From positions 62,001 to 126,000 of the forward strand of contig CAVVIB010000019.1 in assembly GCA_963748205.1 (NCBI GenBank): 64,000 bases of DNA, given 5' to 3'. A model generated the notes under the pieces. That model had not been told where the DNA came from. It saw nothing but the letters and a program-made list of their open reading frames with translations, and searched no databases. Made by a program: the position numbers and the translations under genes. Below are positions 50,203 through 59,654 of the stretch, piece by piece; position 1 is the first letter of the stretch; every line of letters starts with the position of its first letter. The DNA comes from JAIBJN01 sp963748205 (lineage in GTDB: Bacteria > Actinomycetota > Thermoleophilia > Gaiellales > Gaiellaceae).

Positions 50203-50267
50203 AACGCGCCCTGCGTCCTTGCCTCGCACTCGCCCGGCGCACCCCGGCGACGAGGCTTCATTCCAGA

Positions 50268-51405
50268 ATGAGTTCCTCGAGGCGTAAGACCTTCCTCTCC
50301 TTCCAGCCGCCCGCGATCGGGCAGGAGGAGATCGACGCGGTCACCGAGACCCTGCGGAGCGGCTGGCTCACGAGCGGCCCGCGCGCCGAGGAGCTCGAGA
50401 AGCGCTTCGCCGAATACGCCGGCGCGAAGCACGGCGTCGCACTCGCGTCGGGCACGGCCGCCATGCATCTCTCGCTCCTCGCCGCAGGCGTCGGCGCCGG
50501 GCGACGAGGTGATCACGACGCCGATCACCTGGCCTGCGACTGCGAACGTGATCGTGCACTGCGGCGCGAGGCCGGTCTTCGTCGACGTGCGCGACTCCGA
50601 CCTCAACATCGATCCCGACGCCGTCGCCGCCGCCGTGACAGAGCGCACGAAGGCGATCCTGCCGGTGCACCTGGCCGGCCAGCCGTGCGACCTCGACCCG
50701 CTGCTCGCCCTCGGCGTGCCCGTGATCGAGGACGCCGCCCACGCGACGGAGTCCGTCTACCGCGGGCGCAAGGTGGGGGCGATCTCGCTCGCCACATGCT
50801 TCTCGCTCTACGCGACGAAGAACGTCGCCGCCGGCGAGGGCGGGATGGTCACGACCGACGACGACGACCTCGCTGCCGAGATCCGCAACCTGCGGCTCAT
50901 GCGCCGCGGGGAGGGCTCGCTCTACGACGTCACGGTCGCCGGCTGGAAGGCGAACCTCTCCGACGTCCTCGCGACGGTCGCGCTCTGCCAGCTGGACAAG
51001 ATCGAGGAGCACGCCGCGATCCGCCGGCGCCACGTGGCCGCCTACGACGCGGCCGTGGCCGAGCTGCCCGGCATCGACACGCTCGAGCGCGACGAGCGCG
51101 ACGGGCACGCGCTCCACCTGTACGTCATCCGGGTCGACGCCGAGCGTGCCGGCGCCGACCGCGACGCCTACCAGCGCGCGCTGGGCGAGGAGATGATCGG
51201 GACGAGCATCCACTTCCTGCCCGTGCATCGGCTCACGTACTACCGCGAGCGCTACCCCGACCAGCCGCCGCTTCCCGTCGCGGAGCGCGCCGGCGACCAG
51301 GTGCTCTCGCTGCCGCTCTCGCCGGCCCACTCGGACGCGGACGTCGAGGACGCGATCGAGGCGCTGCGGCGCGTGCACGCCCGCTTCACGGGCCGCCAGA
51401 CGTGA
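50268..51405 (+). CDS. DegT/DnrJ/EryC1/StrS-family sugar aminotransferase no. 2 (apparent frameshift)
   Basis: About 378 residues. SFQPPAIGQEEIDAVTETLR, SGWLTSGPRAEELEKRFAEY and VALASGTAAMHLSLLAAGVG open the protein; after a one-base shift near 50494-50500 it continues GDEVITTPITWPATANVIVH. The PLP lysine is in FSLYATKNVAAGEGGM. The C-terminal half reads SIHFLPVHRLTYYRERYPDQ, typical of 4-amino-sugar enzymes. Likely aminates the keto sugar made by the SDR at 47940. The stop overlaps the GTG of the next gene. Confidence 0.9.
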
Positions 51406-52365
51406 GCCGGTCGACGAGGGTCGGGCTCCAGCTGCTGGTCAGCGGCGCGGTTCTCGCGCTGCTCTTCTGGCAGATCGACCTCGAGCCAGACGGTCGACAT
51501 CCTCCGCGACAGCCACTGGGGCTACGTGCTGGGTCGCTCCTGCTCTTCCTGGCGACGACGTGGATGATGGCGTGGCGCTGGTGGGCGCTCCTCCGCGTGC
51601 GCGGCGTCCACGAGCCGTACGGCTGGCTCGTACGCATGTACTTCGTCAGCTACGCGGCGAGCCAGGTGCTGCCCACGGCCGTCGGCGGCGACGCGGTGCA
51701 GGATCATCGAGCAGGCCCGCCGCCGGCCGGACGTCAGGGCGACGGCTGCCGGCGCCGTGGTCATGGAGCGGATCATCGGCTCCGCCGGGACGCTCGTGCT
51801 GGTCGCGATCGCCCTCGCGCTCGCGGCCGGCCGCTACGAGGGCGTGCGCCTGCTCATCATCCTCGAGCTCGCTCTTCTCGGCGCGCTGATCGTGCTCGGG
51901 CTCCTGCTCTTCTCCAAGAAGCTCGGTCGCCATCTGGAAGAGCGCCTCTTCCCGCTCGGGAAGCGCCTGAAGATCGACAACGCGATGCAGAGCCTCTACC
52001 GGGCGATGCACGAGTACCGCAACGCGAAGTTCGTGATGCTCCAGGTCCTGGCCGTCACGCTCGTCGCCCAGCTCGGGCGTGTGATCGCCATCTGGCTCTG
52101 CGGCGAGGCGGTCGGGGTCGACGTCTCGCCGGTCGTCTACATCATCCTCGGGCCGCTCCTCTTCCTCGTGCAGATGATCCCGTTCACGCTCAACGGCATC
52201 GGCGTCCGGGAGGCCTTCTTCGTCGGCTTCCTCGGCCGCTTCGACGTGCCGCAGGAGGTCGCGTTCGCCGCCGGCTTCCTCTACTTCGCCGTCTCGATCG
52301 CGACCTCGCTGCCCGGTGCGATTCTCTTCTGGCGGAACATGCGGCCCGCCGCGCCCGCCCAGTGA
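51402..52365 (+). CDS. UPF0104/lysylphosphatidylglycerol-synthase-TM-like membrane protein (several apparent indels)
   Basis: About 320 residues with seven or eight helices, the flippase-like domain found alone (UPF0104) or fused to aminoacyl-lipid synthases. Readable blocks: TRVGLQLLVSGAVLALLFWQ, LLLFLATTWMMAWRWWALLR, YFVSYAASQVLPTAVGGDAV, GAVVMERIIGSAGTLVLVAI, PFTLNGIGVREAFFVGFLGR. Three indels are needed: +1 near 51486 (QTVDILRDSHWGYVLG lies in the other frame), -1 near 51532, and +1 near 51700 (restoring AVRIIEQARRRPDV). Probably exports or flips a lipid or glycan precursor. Overlaps both neighbours by 4 bases. Confidence 0.8.
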
Positions 52366-53258
52366 GCGTCTCGGTCGTCGTCGTCTCGTACAACGTCCGC
52401 GACCACCTCGCGCGCTGTCTCGAGGCCGTGGTCGACCGAGGGCACGAGGTCGTGGTCGTCGACAACGCCTCCACGGACGGGACGCCCGAGCTCGTGCGGG
52501 AGCGCTTCCCCTCCGTCCGTCTCGTCGAGCTGCCCGAGAACCGCGGCTTCGGCGCGGGCAACAACGCCGGTATGGAAGTGGCCACGGGCGACTGGTACCT
52601 GCTCCTGAACGCCGACGCCTGGCCGGTGGGGGACGCCGTCGAACGGCTGGCGGCCTTCGGGGACGAGCATGCGGATGCCGCCGTCGTCGGCCCGCGCCTG
52701 CTCAACCCGGACGGCTCGCTGCAGCGCTCGGTGCGCGGCTTCCCGACGCTCTGGCGGCTGGCCACCGAGTACCTCTTCCTGCGCAAGCTCGCCCCGCGCA
52801 CGCAGGCCCTCAACGCCTTCTACGGCGCGCGCTTCGACCACGAGAGCGTGCGCGAGGCCGACTGGCTCTACGGCGCGTGCCTGCTCGTGCGGCGCGCGGC
52901 GGCCGAGGAGGTCGGGCTCTTCGACGAGGACTTCTTCCTCTTCAGCGAGGAGACCGACTGGTGCTACCGCTTCCGCGAGGCGGGGTGGAAGGTGCTCTTC
53001 TACCCGGGCGCCGAGGTCGTGCACGTCGGCGGGGCCTCGCACGGCGGCCGGATGTTCAAGGAGAACGTGCGCGGCCACCTGCGCTTCCTCGCCAAGCACC
53101 GCGGGCCGCGCGAGGCCGAGCGGGCGCGCCGGCTCCTCCTGCTCGGCGCGCGTCTGAGGACTGTCCTGTTCCGTGGCGAGCGCGGCGAGTCGTACCGCGA
53201 CGCCGCCCACTGGCTCGCCTCTGGGAGCGCGGCGACCCTCCTAGAATCCCGCAGGTGA
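52362..53258 (+). CDS. Glycosyltransferase family 2, rhamnosyltransferase-like
   Basis: 298 residues. SVSVVVVSYNVRDHLARCLE and VVVVDNASTDGTPELVRERF start the GT-A domain, FGAGNNAGMEVATGDWYLLL and LNADAW give the DxD equivalent (NAD), and LFDEDFFLFSEETDWCYRFR is the block characteristic of WbbL/RfbN-like rhamnosyltransferases. No membrane helix. Adds a sugar to the lipid-linked repeat unit. GTG overlaps the UPF0104 stop (GTGA). A promoter box lies near its 3' end. Confidence 0.9.
   Translation: MSVSVVVVSYNVRDHLARCLEAVVDRGHEVVVVDNASTDGTPELVRERFPSVRLVELPENRGFGAGNNAGMEVATGDWYLLLNADAWPVGDAVERLAAFGDEHADAAVVGPRLLNPDGSLQRSVRGFPTLWRLATEYLFLRKLAPRTQALNAFYGARFDHESVREADWLYGACLLVRRAAAEEVGLFDEDFFLFSEETDWCYRFREAGWKVLFYPGAEVVHVGGASHGGRMFKENVRGHLRFLAKHRGPREAERARRLLLLGARLRTVLFRGERGESYRDAAHWLASGSAATLLESRR
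53242..53247 (+). promoter_or_regulatory. -10 box TAGAAT before the large membrane protein
   Basis: TAGAAT, 7 bases before GTG 53255, which opens a seven-codon ORF (VIAAWRR, stop at 53276-53278). The large gene starts at GTG 53266, inside that mini-ORF in another frame. Confidence 0.45.
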
Positions 53259-53265
53259 TCGCGGC

Positions 53266-55389
53266 GTGGCGTCGCTAGCCGCCCGGGTCGCCGACGCCGG
53301 CGGCCGTGTCCAGACCATGCCGGTCTACGTCACCGGCGGAGCGCTCCTCGCGCTCGGGCTCGTGCGCCTCCTGCCCGCCGAGGGCGCCGGGCTGGCGCTG
53401 CGGCTGGCGGTCGCTGCGTTCCTCGTCCTCCTGCTGCCGGGGTGGCTCGTGCTGCGCCCGTTCGGCCTTCCGGGCTCGTTCGGCGTCGCGGTCGCCGCGT
53501 GCTTCTCCGTCAGCCTCGCGCTCGTCCTCTTCGCCCTCGGCGTCATGTTCCTCGTGGGCTCGTCGCTGACGGCGGCGATCGTCGTCCTGGCGGTCGTCGT
53601 GGCGGCTGCTCTGGCCACCGGCCTCTTGCTGGCGCCGGCCCGGGAGGTTCCCGTGGACGCGCGGGCGGACCGCCGCGCGGGCCTCGCCGTCCTCGGTGCG
53701 TCCGTGCCGCTTGCCGGGCTCGTCTGGTGGTCGGCGGGCCCCATCGGAGGCGACCTGCTCTTCCACCTCGCACGCATCCAGAAGCTCGCCGAGCTCGACT
53801 CCCTGACGACGCTCTACAGCGTGAACGAGTTCCAGGACGGGAGCCTGCATCCCGGCTACGCGTTCCCGCTCTGGCACGGCGCGGTCGCGCTCGTCGCGCG
53901 GATCGCGGGCGCCGACGTCGCGGATGTCGCCCTCTACCTGCCGGCGATCCTCGTCCCGCTGGCCGTCATCCTCGCCTACGGAGCGGGGACGGCGGTCTTC
54001 AGGCGCCCGGCGGGCGGCGTCGCCCTCGCCGTCGCCCAGGTGGCCCAGCTCGCCCTCTCGGGCACGGGCGGGCGGTCGGGAACAGGCGTCTTCGAGCTCC
54101 TCGCCTCGCCGCCGACGACGAGCCGTGTGCTGCTCACGCCGGCGATCCTCGCGCTGGCCTTCACGGTCGTCGAGCGCCGCACCTGGCCGCTCGTCGCTGC
54201 CCTGGCCGCCTCGGCGCTCGCCCTCTCCGTCACCCATCCGAGCTACCTGCCGTACGTCGCCCTGCTGCTCGCCGGCTTCCTCGTCGCCCGGCTGATCGTG
54301 GTCAGGGCGCTCGACCCGCTCGTCAAGCGCGCCGCCCTCGTGCTCGCGGCCGTGACGGTCCCGTTCGGCCTCTATCTCCTCTGGCTCTACCCCGTGATCT
54401 CGGACGACCCCTCCACGCGGCCGAGCGCCGACCGGCGCGCGTTCGAGATCCAGCACTACGGCAACGCGTTCGACGTCTTCGGGGACTCCTTCCGCTTCGC
54501 CCCGGAGGCGATCGCCCGCGGTGGCCCGGTCATCGTCGCGGGGCTCCTGGCGATCCCGCTCGCGGGCTTTGCCGCCCGCCGCCGCTGGGCGCAGCTCGTC
54601 CTCGGCGGGTCGCTCTTCGGCCTCGCCCTCCTGCTCGTCCCGCAGCTCTTCACGCTGCTCTCGGACGTCTTCTCCGTCTCGCAGGCCCGCCGGCTCTCGG
54701 CGTTCCTCCCGCTGGCGTTCGCGCTCGCAGGCGCCTTCGTGCTCGCCGGCCGCTGGCGCCTGGGCGGCGTGGCGCTCGCCTTCGGTGCCGGGCTGGCCGC
54801 GGAGCTGCTCGTCAGCGGCGAGTTCACGTACCGGGTGGAGGAGGGAGGGCCCGGCTGGGCCGTGTGGGTCGCGGCCGTGGGCGGCCTCGTCGCCCTCGCC
54901 CTCGGCGCCTGGCTGCGCCCGCGCGGGCCCGACCCGGGCGGCTGGGCGGTGCTCGCCGCCTGCGCCTTCGCCCTCCCGGTCGCCGTCGCCGGGGTGGCGA
55001 ACGTCGAGCGCTCGCCGGAGCCCAACGCCATGCCGGCGGAGGTCGTGGAGGCGGTGCGCGAGGCCACGCAGCCGGGCGACGTTCTCTTCTCGGACGCGTC
55101 CTCGGCGTACAAGATCGCCGCGTACGTGCCGGTCTACGTCAACGCTGCGCCCACCGGCCACGTCGCCTTCTCGGCGCGGAACCGGCCGCGCCGGAGGCGC
55201 ATCGACTCGGAGCGCTTCCGCGTCGTCCCCTTCACCTACGCGGAGCGGAGCGAGCTGCTCGCCCGCTACGACGCGGACTGGGTGCTCGTGGACAGGGAGC
55301 TGCCCCAGCCCACCGAGTACCTGGACGAGCTGCGCCTCGTCTACGACGGCGGCCGCTACGCCCTCTACGCCGCTCCCAGCCGCGGCTGA
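53266..55389 (+). CDS. Large polytopic membrane protein, DUF6541/GT-C-like
   Basis: 707 residues, about 12-14 helices in the first ~560 residues and a soluble C-terminal domain of ~120. The first external loop holds GPIGGDLLFHLARIQKLAEL, with Asp and His as in GT-C enzymes; FPLWHGAVALVARIAGADVA and SVTHPSYLPYVALLLAG follow. The C-terminal part reads AMPAEVVEAVREATQPGDVL then FSDASSAYKIAAYVPVYVNA. Similar actinobacterial proteins sit in polysaccharide loci and are thought to be lipid-sugar-dependent glycosyltransferases; unproven. Start could also be upstream if an indel exists. Confidence 0.72.
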   Translation: MASLAARVADAGGRVQTMPVYVTGGALLALGLVRLLPAEGAGLALRLAVAAFLVLLLPGWLVLRPFGLPGSFGVAVAACFSVSLALVLFALGVMFLVGSSLTAAIVVLAVVVAAALATGLLLAPAREVPVDARADRRAGLAVLGASVPLAGLVWWSAGPIGGDLLFHLARIQKLAELDSLTTLYSVNEFQDGSLHPGYAFPLWHGAVALVARIAGADVADVALYLPAILVPLAVILAYGAGTAVFRRPAGGVALAVAQVAQLALSGTGGRSGTGVFELLASPPTTSRVLLTPAILALAFTVVERRTWPLVAALAASALALSVTHPSYLPYVALLLAGFLVARLIVVRALDPLVKRAALVLAAVTVPFGLYLLWLYPVISDDPSTRPSADRRAFEIQHYGNAFDVFGDSFRFAPEAIARGGPVIVAGLLAIPLAGFAARRRWAQLVLGGSLFGLALLLVPQLFTLLSDVFSVSQARRLSAFLPLAFALAGAFVLAGRWRLGGVALAFGAGLAAELLVSGEFTYRVEEGGPGWAVWVAAVGGLVALALGAWLRPRGPDPGGWAVLAACAFALPVAVAGVANVERSPEPNAMPAEVVEAVREATQPGDVLFSDASSAYKIAAYVPVYVNAAPTGHVAFSARNRPRRRRIDSERFRVVPFTYAERSELLARYDADWVLVDRELPQPTEYLDELRLVYDGGRYALYAAPSRG

Positions 55390-55403
55390 GCCGAGGTCAC
55401 GGC

Positions 55404-55409
55404 CACAAT
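55404..55409 (+). promoter_or_regulatory. -10 box CACAAT, leaderless promoter
   Basis: CACAAT, 7 bases before GTG 55417. An in-frame ATG at 55408 overlaps the box, so GTG is the better start. Confidence 0.5.
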
Positions 55410-55416
55410 GGAGGCC

Positions 55417-56646
55417 GTGAAGGTGCTGCTCGTGACGTTCTACTTCCCGCCTGCGGGAGGCGCCGGCGTGCCGCGCCTGCTGAAGCTCGCCGAGCACCTG
55501 CCCGAGCTCGGCATCGAGACGCACGTCCTCGCTCCCGACGATCCCAAGTGGCTCCACGTCGACGAGGCGCTCCAGGCGCCGCCCGCGGCGATCGTTCACC
55601 GGGCGAAGAATCTCGGCCCGCGCTCGCGCCGGCCGGCCGAGGAGCTCGCGGCGGCCCACGGCCTCGCCCGGCTCGGCCTGCGGGCGCAGCTCCTCTTCCG
55701 CGGCCTGCTCGTCCCCGACGCGAGCGTCGTCTGGGCCATGACCGCCGCTCCTGCGGCGGCCCGGCTCGTCCGCAAAGAGGGGATCGACGTCGTCGTCACG
55801 ACGTCGCCGCCGGGATCCGTCCACCTCGTCGGCTCCTTCGTCCGCCGCTTCACGCGGGCGCGGTGGGTGGCCGATCTGCGGGACTCGATCGCCTCGCACC
55901 CGCACCGCCGCCGCCAGGTTCGCGGGGAGGCCGCCCTCGCGCGCCACGTCGCACACCGTGCCGACGCGGTCGTGGCGGCGTCAGATGCCATCGCGGCCGA
56001 GATGCAGACGCTGGGGCCGCCGCGGCGCCTCCAGGTGATCGCCAACGGCTGCGACTTCGAGGACTTCGACGGCCTCGAGTACCGGCCGGGCGAGCGCCTG
56101 CGCGTCACGCACGCCGGCAGCTTCTTCGGGCGCCGCGACCCGCGGGCGTTCCTGGAGGCTCTGGCCAGGACGGACGGGGACGTCGTCGCGCGCTTCGTCG
56201 GCGGCTTCCCCACGGCATACCGCGAGTACGCGGACAGGCTCGGGCTCGGCGACCGCGTCGAGGTCGTCCCGCAGCAATCCCGCTCCGAGGCGCTCGCGCT
56301 CCAGCGCGACTCCGACGCGCTGCTGCTGCTCATTCCGGAGAACGAGGGCCGCGGGCGCGGAGTGCTGTCGGGAAAGGTCTTCGAGTACCTCGCCGCGGAG
56401 CGTCCGATCCTGGCAGTCGTGCCGCCGGACGGGGAGGCGGCCGCGCTGATCCGAGGCACGGGCGCAGGCACGGTCGTCGCTCCGGACGACGTCGACGGGA
56501 TGGCGGCTGCGCTCTCCGAGCTCGACGAGCGGTGGAGGGCCGGTGCGCTGCGCGAGACGCCGCTCGCGCCGGAGTGGCGGGACAAGCTCTCCCGCCGTTC
56601 CCGGGCGCGCGAGTACGCCGAGCTGCTCGAGGCGGTGACCCGGTGA
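55417..56646 (+). CDS. Glycosyltransferase family 4
   Basis: 409 residues. VKVLLVTFYFPPAGGAGVPR is the usual opening of exopolysaccharide GT4 enzymes; VVVTTSPPGSVHLVGSFVRR, WVADLRDSIASHPHRRRQVR, LQVIANGCDFEDFDGLEY and VTHAGSFFGRRDPRAFLEAL follow. The donor-site part contains RGRGVLSGKVFEYLAAERPI, where KVFEYLA replaces the E-x7-E block, as in WbuB/WcaI-type enzymes. Overlaps the polymerase gene by 4 bases. Confidence 0.88.
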   Translation: MKVLLVTFYFPPAGGAGVPRLLKLAEHLPELGIETHVLAPDDPKWLHVDEALQAPPAAIVHRAKNLGPRSRRPAEELAAAHGLARLGLRAQLLFRGLLVPDASVVWAMTAAPAAARLVRKEGIDVVVTTSPPGSVHLVGSFVRRFTRARWVADLRDSIASHPHRRRQVRGEAALARHVAHRADAVVAASDAIAAEMQTLGPPRRLQVIANGCDFEDFDGLEYRPGERLRVTHAGSFFGRRDPRAFLEALARTDGDVVARFVGGFPTAYREYADRLGLGDRVEVVPQQSRSEALALQRDSDALLLLIPENEGRGRGVLSGKVFEYLAAERPILAVVPPDGEAAALIRGTGAGTVVAPDDVDGMAAALSELDERWRAGALRETPLAPEWRDKLSRRSRAREYAELLEAVTR

Positions 56647-57965
56647 GATCCGGGCGCGCCGCGGACGTCGCGCTCCTCGTCTCGGTCTTCACGATCACGC
56701 TGGTGCGCCTGCGCTGGCCGGTGGGCGGGAACGACGTCTACCTCTCGGACCTGACCGTGGCGGCCTTCCTCGGGCTCTTCCTTCTCAATCGCCTCGTCGC
56801 CCGCGATCGCAACGTCCCGCGCACGGTCGTCGTCCTGCTCGCGTTCCTCGCCCTGCTCTCCGTCGCCTACCTCGTCGGCTACTTCAACCTGGAGACGAGC
56901 GCCGACCGGAGCCAGTTCACGAAGGGCCTGGCGAAGTTCGCGCTCCACTTCGCGTTCCTCGTCGCCGCGGTCGCGCACCTCTCGCGCCGCTCCCAGCGGT
57001 TCTACTGGCAGACGCTCGGCGCCTTCGCGGCCGGGATGGCGCTGAACGGCGCCTATGCCGTGCTCGAGTTTGTCTACGCCATGGGCGGCAGGGGCTTCCT
57101 CGACCCGCTCATCCTCGGACCGATCACCGGTGACACGAGCGAGGGCATCAGCCGCTTCGGCGTGGTCGCCGGGGTCGACGTCTACCGCTCGAACGGGCTC
57201 ATGCTCGACGTCAACCACCTCGGCGTCGCGCTGATCGTGCCGATCCTGATCCTCCTGCCCATCTACCTGCGCCTGGAGCGCGGCCACCCGATGCGCGTGC
57301 CGCTCGTTGTGACGCTCTCGGTGCTCGCGCTCGCCGAGGTGGCGACCTTCTCGCGCAGCGGCGGCCTCGGGCTCATCGTCGGGCTGCTCGTGTTGGCGAT
57401 CCCGTACCGGCGCTTGATGGTCTCCCGGCGCCTCCTCGTCCCCGTCGGCGCCCTGGCCGGGATTCTCGTGCTCGTCGCCCTCCAGTACTCGACGATCGCC
57501 TCCGGGCTCCTGCGCGCCCGCACGAGCCTGAGCGGCCGCGGGACGCAGACCCACTTCGACTTCTACGAGCTGCTTCCGCCGGCGCTGGACACGAACCCGT
57601 TGTTCGGCCGCGGGCTGAACACGTTCTCGGTGTACTTCGAGTTCCTCACGGGCCGCGACAACTGGGGCCCGCACTCGTACTACATCGCGCTGCTCGTGGA
57701 GACGGGGATCGTCGGCGCGGTCCTCTTCCTCGCCTTCATCGTCTACGTCTTCCGGCGCCTCGGCATGCTGCGCGACCTGGGGCGCGCGCTGGCCGCGGCG
57801 GGCGACGTGACCGGGGCCCGGGTCCAGCCGCTGGCCTGGGGCCTCACGGCTGCGCTCGCCGGTACCCTCGCCGCGAACGTCTTCTACCTCACCATGCAGA
57901 TGTACTACTTCTTCGTCTTCCTGCTGCTCGCGGTGGCGGCGCCGGTGGTGTTCTCCCGCCGATGA
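56643..57965 (+). CDS. O-antigen ligase/Wzy-type polymerase
   Basis: 440 residues, about 11 helices. The large external loop and the conserved block after it, LLPPALDTNPLFGRGLNTFS and WGPHSYYIALLVETGIVGAV, match the Wzy_C/O-antigen ligase family (catalytic Arg and His, here in the GRGLNTF and PHSYYI region). Polymerises or ligates lipid-linked repeat units outside the cell. Works downstream of the flippase at 41001. GTGA and ATGA overlaps join it to both neighbours. Confidence 0.88.
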   Translation: MRSGRAADVALLVSVFTITLVRLRWPVGGNDVYLSDLTVAAFLGLFLLNRLVARDRNVPRTVVVLLAFLALLSVAYLVGYFNLETSADRSQFTKGLAKFALHFAFLVAAVAHLSRRSQRFYWQTLGAFAAGMALNGAYAVLEFVYAMGGRGFLDPLILGPITGDTSEGISRFGVVAGVDVYRSNGLMLDVNHLGVALIVPILILLPIYLRLERGHPMRVPLVVTLSVLALAEVATFSRSGGLGLIVGLLVLAIPYRRLMVSRRLLVPVGALAGILVLVALQYSTIASGLLRARTSLSGRGTQTHFDFYELLPPALDTNPLFGRGLNTFSVYFEFLTGRDNWGPHSYYIALLVETGIVGAVLFLAFIVYVFRRLGMLRDLGRALAAAGDVTGARVQPLAWGLTAALAGTLAANVFYLTMQMYYFFVFLLLAVAAPVVFSRR

Positions 57966-58655
57966 GGCTGCCGGCGATCGGGCGGGTCAAGAACGAGTAC
58001 GACCGCGCCTTCATGGAGCGGATGGCCCAGGCGTACGTCGACCAGACGCCGTGGACCGAGATCCGCCTGGCAGCGGTGCGGGACCTCGTCGAGCCGAAGC
58101 CGGGCGACCGGGTCGTCGACCTCGGCTGCGCCGCGGGCGCGATCACCCACTTCCTCACCTCGTTCGGCTGCGAGGTCGTCGGCGTCGACAGCGAGCCGCT
58201 CGCCATCGAGGCCGCCAAGGATCTCTTTCCCGACCTGCGCTTCGAGCTCGCCGACGTCACCCGGCTGCCCTTCGACGACGCCTCGCTCGACAAGGCGGTC
58301 GCGGCCGACCTCGTCGAGCACCTCGACGACGCGACCTTCGCGGGCATGCTCACCGAGGTGAAGCGCGTCCTCGTGCCCGGCGGCACACTCTCGCTCTACA
58401 CGCCGAACCCGCTCCACTTCGTCGAGCGGATGAAGGCGCACGACCTCGTGCTCGCCCAGAACCCGACCCACATCGGCCTCCGGAACGCGCAGGCAGCTCG
58501 CGGCGGGGCTCGAGCAGGCCGGCTACGAGATCGAGATCAACTCCTGGCGGCCGAGCTTCGTCCGCGTCCTGCGGAGCGTGGAGCGCGTCGCCGGGCCGCG
58601 CCTCCAGCTCTTCCGCTACCGGCTCTGCGTGCGGGCCCGCGTGCCGCAGCGATGA
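57962..58655 (+). CDS. SAM-dependent methyltransferase, class I (apparent frameshift)
   Basis: About 231 residues. SAM motif I is VVDLGCAAGAITHFL, with acidic VVGVDSEPLAIEAAKDLFP; PGGTLSLYTPNPLHFVERMK follows. After THIGLRNA the frame moves by one base near 58489-58493 and continues as QLAAGLEQAGYEIEINSWRP to the stop. An extra A (GCGG read as GCAGG) would explain it, giving RNARQLAAGL. Likely methylates a sugar or lipid of the glycan; target unknown. Confidence 0.82.
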
Positions 58656-59654
58656 AGGTCGTCTTCCTCACGACCTCGTACCCGCGCGACGAGCGGGACC
58701 ACGCCGGGCGCTTCGTCGCCGACCTCGCCGAGCGGCTGCGCGGGAGGGGCGTCGAGGTCGACGTGGTCGCGCCGGGGGCGTACAGGGACTTCGGGCTCGC
58801 CTACGGCGCCGGGCTGACGAAGAACGCGAAGCGGAAGCCGTGGGCGATCCCGCCGCTCCTCGCCTCGATGGCGCGGACGGTGCGGCGCGCCGCGCGCGGC
58901 GCCGACCTCGTGCACGCGCACTGGCTGCCCACGGTGGCTCCCGCGCTCGCCTCCGGCCGGCCGCTCGTGACCACGCTGCACGGCTCCGACGTGGCGCTCC
59001 TCAAGCGCTTCCCGCCGCTCCTGCGGCTGCTCATCCGGCGCGTCCGTGTCGCCGTCGCCGTCTCGGACGCGGTCGCCGGCACGGTGCGCGACCTCGGGGC
59101 GACGAACGTGCGCGTGATCCGCAACGGCGTCGAGCTCCCGGCCGCGACGAGCGACGGCGAGGCCGACCCGCCCGAGCTGCTCTTCGTGGGCCGGCTGGTT
59201 CCGGAGAAGGGCATCGAGGAGCTCGTCCAGGCGACCGAGGGCCGCAACCTCGTCGTCGTGGGCGACGGGCCGCTGCGCGCCGGAGGTCCCGGCCGCGCTC
59301 GGGTTCCTCTCGGGGGCCGAGCTCGAGGAGCGCTTCGCCCGGGCGGCGGTCGTCGTCTGCCCGTCGAGGCGCGAGGGCTTCGGCCTCGTGTGCGCCGAGG
59401 CGATGGCGCGTGCACGCCCCGTCGTGGCCAGCGCGGTGGGTGGGCTCACGGAGCTCGTGGCCGACGGCGAGACGGGCCTGCTCGTCCCGCCGCAGGATCC
59501 CCCCGCGCTGCGGAGCGCGATCGACAGCCTGCTCGCCGACGAGGCGCTGCGGCGCCGCATGGGGGAGGCCGGCCGCAAGCGGATCGCCGAGCTCTGCGAC
59601 TGGGACACCGTCGTCGACGCCTATCTCGAGGCCTACGAGGCGGCCCTGGCGTGA
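58652..59654 (+). CDS. Glycosyltransferase family 4 (apparent frameshift)
   Basis: About 334 residues. KVVFLTTSYPRDERDHAGRF, LVHAHWLPTVAPALASGRPL and TTLHGSDVALLKRFPPLL open the acceptor side; ELLFVGRLVPEKGIEELVQA starts the donor side. The frame changes by one base near 59280-59284 between VVGDGPLRA and EVPAALGFLSGAELEERFAR. The donor block is VVVCPSRREGFGLVCAEAMA (E-x7-E), then GLLVPPQDPPAL. ATGA and GTGA overlaps with neighbours. Confidence 0.88.
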
